Assembly (NCBI GenBank): GCA_019638475.1
Contig: JAHBTR010000002.1
Coordinates: 434,001-498,000, forward strand
Direction of reading: 5' to 3'
From: Chitinophagaceae bacterium
GTDB taxonomy: Bacteria; Bacteroidota; Bacteroidia; Chitinophagales; Chitinophagaceae
Length of the DNA: 64,000 nt
Below, piece by piece: positions 60,716 to 64,000 of this stretch. Numbering within the stretch: position 1 is the stretch's first letter; each line of letters opens with the position of its first letter. Below the pieces are notes generated by a model. That model was not told the DNA's origin and ran no database searches. It saw nothing but the letters and a program-made list of their open reading frames with translations. Position numbers and translations under genes: made by a program.

Positions 60716-62884
60716 TTATTTAACGGTTACTTTTATTCTGTTGTTTTCTCTTTTTACTTTCTCTTGTTTTACTGCTGTATCAGTGCTGTAACGTAACAAA
60801 GTGTCAATCTGTTTGCCGACTTTTGCAAAGCCGAAAGTTCGGGCTAAGTAGCGAAGCAATTCTTCTTCTTCAATACTCAAATTGTTTGTTACGACTTCCT
60901 CTAAAGCTACTATAATTTCTTCGGGAGCAATGTCTTCCATATTCCGGTTTTCAATGTCGTTGCTACGATAGTAGTCTAATATTGTGTTATTGCTCCAATA
61001 AAACGGTTGATGATGAGTAATTTCAACTACATTCATCTCTTTGATAATTTCCTCTAAATGTTTATCTAATCTTGCTCCAACACGACTTATGTTCCATGCT
61101 TGTAGTACTTTTTTATACAACAAATTTTTACTGATAGGTGCTTCTTTGTCTAATAAAGATTGAATTTGTTGCTTAATAATATTACGGTTTTGAAACTCAA
61201 AAATAGTTTCACTATTCGCAAAAGAAACAGAAGTTAAGGAAGCTGCTACATAAGGTTTTTGCTTGCTTGTATTGTTGTTTGTTAGAATTTCATCAGGCAT
61301 CATCGCTTTTATTGGTTCAAATGTGGGTACAATAATAGGCTCTGCAATAGTTTCTTCTTTAACGACTGGCAGTGTCTGTAGATATTTTATCTTTTCAACT
61401 ATTGTATCAATAACCTTATTTGAATTTTCAAACCAATCCATTGTCCAAATGAGGTGAATGTTCCAACCTAATACTCTTAGTACAGAAGGCATTACCATTT
61501 CCCTATCATTTGTTGTTTGTGCATTGTAATAGTAATGCCCGTCAATTACAATCCCCAAAATATATTGCTGAGGCTTGTCAGGGTGAACAATTCCAATATC
61601 CATTTTAAAACCAGAAGTCCCAATATTGCATTTAACATCATACCCTTTCTCCTGTAATTTTTTGCTGATAGATGCAGACAAATATTGCTTGTTTATTGTT
61701 TTCTGAACATCTTCGGGGTGAACACTTAAATGCCCTTTTTCAGCAAAGTGCAAAAATGCTTTTAAACCTGCTACTCCCTCTGCTGATGTGCGACTTAAAT
61801 CTATTTGGTCAGCTTGCAATGTGGCGAAAATGTGCATTTCGTAACGGGCACGGGTTACGGCTACGTTTAACCTACGCCACCCACCATCACGATTTAAGGG
61901 ACCAAAATTCATACTCATTTTGCCATCTTCATCAGGTGCGTAGCAAACGGAAAAAAGAATAATATCACGTTCATCACCTTGAACATTTTCTAAATTTTTT
62001 ATGAATAATGGTTCATCACTTTCGTTTGTATATTCCTCCAATTTAGGGTCGGATATAAAGAGTTTCTGTAATTTATCTTCAATTAGGTTTTGTTGTGTTT
62101 GGCTGAATGTTACAACTCCTAAACTCAATTTTCGTTTTTTTGAATTGTTGTAGTGCGACTTAACAAACTCCACAATTTCATCCGCTTCAAATTTATTTGT
62201 TCGTGTTTTTCCCTTGTCGTAAAAACCTTTTACTTGATGGTATCTTACTTTCCGGTTTAAATCATCTGATGAAGGAAATGTAAGTAATTTGTTCCCGTAA
62301 TAATTTACATTACTGAAAGTAATCAAACTTTCGTGTTTACTTCTGTAGTGTCGCAATAAATATTTTGAAGGAACAGACAACGACAAACAGTCATCTAAAA
62401 TACTTTCTAAATCTTCCACATCCATATTTTCCTCGTCTAATTTAATGGTGCTGAAAAACGAAGTAGGTGGCATTTGTTTGGGGTCGCCTACAATGACAGA
62501 CTGTTTTGCTCTTGCTAAGGCACTTACTGCTTCGCAAGTTGGTAACTGTGATGCCTCATCGAAAATCAAAATATCAAAATGCTTTGTGCTTACATCAAAA
62601 TACTGTGCAACCGAAATTGGACTCATTAATGTACAAGGGGCAATCCGTGGCAGCAAGGTTGGAATTTGGTCAAATAGTTTCCTTATGCTTAATCCCCGCC
62701 CTCTATTTTTAATAGCACGTTGCAAAATGCCAATTTCAGAACTTTGCATTGCTTCTGTGGTAGTGTTTGGCAACTGTGTAGTCAACTTTACACGCAATTC
62801 CTGAATTGTAATATTCGCTATCAGCTTCCAAAAACGAAACAAGAACAGCATATTCGCATTTTTTCTCTGTGCGGTCTTTGTCAA
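60716..62884 (-). CDS. truncated DNA helicase with Vsr-like nuclease and DUF3320 C-terminal domains
   Basis: C-terminal part of a large superfamily I helicase related to the DUF4011-helicase-Vsr-DUF3320 group. Walker B is IFDEASQLP (near 108-115), motif III GDPKQMPPT, motif V NVQGDERDIILFS and motif VI VAVTRARYEMHIF. A REase/Vsr-like domain (LGIVIDGHYYYNAQTTNDRE, about 445-465) and a DUF3320 helix near the end (NLLYKKVLQAWNISRVGARLDKH) follow. The family's N-terminal half with Walker A is missing: homology begins at about RVKLTTQLP (residue 31, position 62794). The first 29 residues are out-of-frame sequence of the neighbouring DUF2130 gene. Related full proteins have been reported as anti-phage (Hhe). 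It is most likely non-functional. Confidence 0.75.
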   Translation of the reverse strand: MTKTAQRKNANMLFLFRFWKLIANITIQELRVKLTTQLPNTTTEAMQSSEIGILQRAIKNRGRGLSIRKLFDQIPTLLPRIAPCTLMSPISVAQYFDVSTKHFDILIFDEASQLPTCEAVSALARAKQSVIVGDPKQMPPTSFFSTIKLDEENMDVEDLESILDDCLSLSVPSKYLLRHYRSKHESLITFSNVNYYGNKLLTFPSSDDLNRKVRYHQVKGFYDKGKTRTNKFEADEIVEFVKSHYNNSKKRKLSLGVVTFSQTQQNLIEDKLQKLFISDPKLEEYTNESDEPLFIKNLENVQGDERDIILFSVCYAPDEDGKMSMNFGPLNRDGGWRRLNVAVTRARYEMHIFATLQADQIDLSRTSAEGVAGLKAFLHFAEKGHLSVHPEDVQKTINKQYLSASISKKLQEKGYDVKCNIGTSGFKMDIGIVHPDKPQQYILGIVIDGHYYYNAQTTNDREMVMPSVLRVLGWNIHLIWTMDWFENSNKVIDTIVEKIKYLQTLPVVKEETIAEPIIVPTFEPIKAMMPDEILTNNNTSKQKPYVAASLTSVSFANSETIFEFQNRNIIKQQIQSLLDKEAPISKNLLYKKVLQAWNISRVGARLDKHLEEIIKEMNVVEITHHQPFYWSNNTILDYYRSNDIENRNMEDIAPEEIIVALEEVVTNNLSIEEEELLRYLARTFGFAKVGKQIDTLLRYSTDTAVKQEKVKRENNRIKVTVK

Positions 62885-63630
62885 GTTCTTTTAGAAAATC
62901 TTCGTTTTTCTTTTTTGTTGCAGTTTCATCACCCTCATTTTTCATTTCAAACATTATTGAAATGATTTCGTTTCCTACTTCGTCAGTTTCTCTATAAATA
63001 AAATCGCCTTTACTACCGGATTTTGTGTTATTGTCCTTTTCAAAATATGCTCTTTGAAAAGCAGTTGGACGAAGTTTATTAAACTCGGTTTCACAATGTT
63101 GTTCTAATGTTTCGCCTACCATTTTTGTTGATAGTTTCAACTTCATATCTTTTCTCAATGCAATTTCCTCGTCCTTATGCTTAATGATGGCATCTTTTTC
63201 TTTTAATTCAGCCGAATATTTTTCACTTAATGACTTTTCAAGAAGTTGCTTTTCGGTGTCTTTTATTTTTACAACATTAGCCAACTCATCCCTTTCCTTT
63301 TCAATTTTTTGGATTGCTTCATTTATAGCAAGTTTTTTTTTCAACTTCTGCATTGTCAAGTTTGGATTTGAGTTGCTGTAGCTCGGTTGCTTTTTGAGCT
63401 TTTATTTCAGTCAGTTCGTTGTCTTTCTTTGCCAGTTGCTCTTGTAAAGAATTTCTAACATTTGCTTCGGCAAGTTTTACAGCACTTTCTTTCTCCCTGT
63501 TGGCAAGGTTTAATCGTGTTAGCAATTCTTCTTCAAATTGGTGGTCACGAACTTGTTTAAGAATGTCAGTAAAACCTGCTTCATCAACTTTAAAAACCTT
63601 GCTGCAATTTGGGCAAATTATTTCGTTCAT
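62736..63630 (-). pseudogene. DUF2130 protein gene, frameshifted and cut at the 3' end
   Basis: The N-terminal frame (63319-63630) starts MNEIICPNCSKVFKVDEAGF and runs into a coiled coil. The frame that continues it (to 62736) resumes with LAINEAIQKIEKERDEL after a run of nine A on the coding strand (63333-63341), so one base has been gained or lost. The DUF2130 part TFNKLRPTAFQRAYFEKDN-like sequence and FEMKNEGDE continue to ADSEYYNSGI (about 62796). There the normal C-terminal 140 or so residues are replaced by unrelated sequence that leads into the helicase remnant. Intact DUF2130 proteins are about 420 residues. The function is unknown. Confidence 0.75.
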
Positions 63631-63747
63631 GTCGTTTAATGTTTTTTGTCTTTATATTCAGTTGGTTTAATTGGTGTAAGGTTGCCAATAAAATGACTGC
63701 TTACTCCCAAATATAAATTACTTTATCAATTCATATTACTTTTTTTA

Positions 63748-64000
63748 CTACACTTTTAAACCATAATATAAGTGTCCACAAATTTCTCCATCAAAATTGG
63801 CAATATCTGGCAGATGCCCCCATTGCATAAAATGATACTTTTTGAGTAGGTTTATACTGGCTATATTTTTATCTAATACTATGGCAAAAATATTGTTGAA
63901 ATATAGATTTTTTGCTTCTTTGATAGCAAATTCAATTAACGCACTACCTATGCCTTTTTGTTGATAATTTTTATGAACATAATAACTTATTTCAGCAGTA
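63748..64000 (-). CDS. GNAT family N-acetyltransferase, partial (5' end beyond the window)
   Basis: C-terminal 83 residues of a GNAT acetyltransferase running off the right edge. The visible part has ISYYVHKNYQQKGIGSALI, the acetyl-CoA motif A, then IFAIVLDKNIASINLLKKYHF (motif B) and HLPDIANFDGEICGHLYYGL. This pattern is that of the phosphinothricin/methionine-sulfoximine acetyltransferase group. The stop TAG is at 63748-63750. The 117 bases between it and the damaged DUF2130 gene hold nothing I recognise. Confidence 0.8.
   Translation of the reverse strand, partial: TAEISYYVHKNYQQKGIGSALIEFAIKEAKNLYFNNIFAIVLDKNIASINLLKKYHFMQWGHLPDIANFDGEICGHLYYGLKV

Noticed and set aside
60575-60796. 73-residue plus-strand frame
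   Set aside because: It overlaps the 3' end of the helicase remnant on the other strand and has no recognisable motif; the hydrophobic tail is typical of AT-rich shadow frames.

Overview
The window is a low-GC (AT-rich) chromosomal segment of a Bacteroidota bacterium, most likely from the Chitinophagaceae/Chitinophagales side of the phylum. This rests on eight TAnnTTTG-type -7 promoter boxes, a type III glutamine synthetase, a GldE-mutY-ssb cluster, BlaI/M56 and DUF2795 genes, a DAHP synthase fused to chorismate mutase, and many lipoprotein or secreted proteins of Bacteroidota type. The genus cannot be told from sequence reading alone. Most of the window is ordinary housekeeping DNA without insertion sequences, prophage or CRISPR.

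Layout. 0-8 kb: a methyltransferase, glutaminyl cyclase, secreted nuclease/phosphatase, secreted esterase, GNAT acetyltransferase, a NamZ-type (DUF1343) muramidase, a DUF6438 lipoprotein and a polytopic membrane protein. 8-19 kb: glutamine synthetase III, an arginase-fold hydrolase, folB, trxB, a blaI-M56 sensor pair with two candidate operators, a LolD-like ATPase and an NlpC/P60 hydrolase. 19-28 kb: dnaE, a methyltransferase and the split transhydrogenase operon pntAA-pntAB-pntB. 28-42 kb: M1 peptidase, peptide-binding lipoprotein, DUF4258, SprT-like, two AtpI/AtpZ-like membrane proteins, typA, an ABC-F ATPase, threonine aldolase, polysaccharide deacetylase, acyl-CoA carboxyltransferase, RNase HI and a ROK kinase. 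42-55 kb: tRNA-Leu(GAG), rplK-rplA-rplJ-rplL, a DbpA-like helicase, a DAHP synthase/chorismate mutase-aroB-aroA run, a sugar transporter, a branched-chain aminotransferase and rpsL-rpsG. 55-64 kb: a TPR protein, gldE, ssb, mutY and a lipoyl E2 acyltransferase, then a damaged locus in which a DUF2130 gene is joined to the 3' part of a DUF3320/Vsr-type helicase, and a GNAT gene cut by the window edge.

The most unusual element is between pntAB and pntB. A four-helix-bundle (23S rRNA IVP-like) gene sits inside the operon, followed by a minisatellite of eleven 20/21-nt units that are copies of the pntB translation start region. The units form a chain of four mini-ORFs in which every stop overlaps the next start as TAATG, and the last link is the pntB start itself. 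Because a 21-nt unit keeps frame and a 20-nt unit carries a stop-restart, changes in copy number should preserve the coupling while changing how many restarts precede pntB. It may be a repeat-based device for setting PntB expression; this is inference.

Other points of interest are strongly folded RNA leaders around rplK, rplJ and rplL; the separation of rplKAJL from rpoBC and of rpsL-rpsG from fusA; an exact 32-nt inverted duplicate 30 kb apart; and the deletion/fusion at 62.8 kb, which may be a decayed anti-phage helicase or an assembly join.
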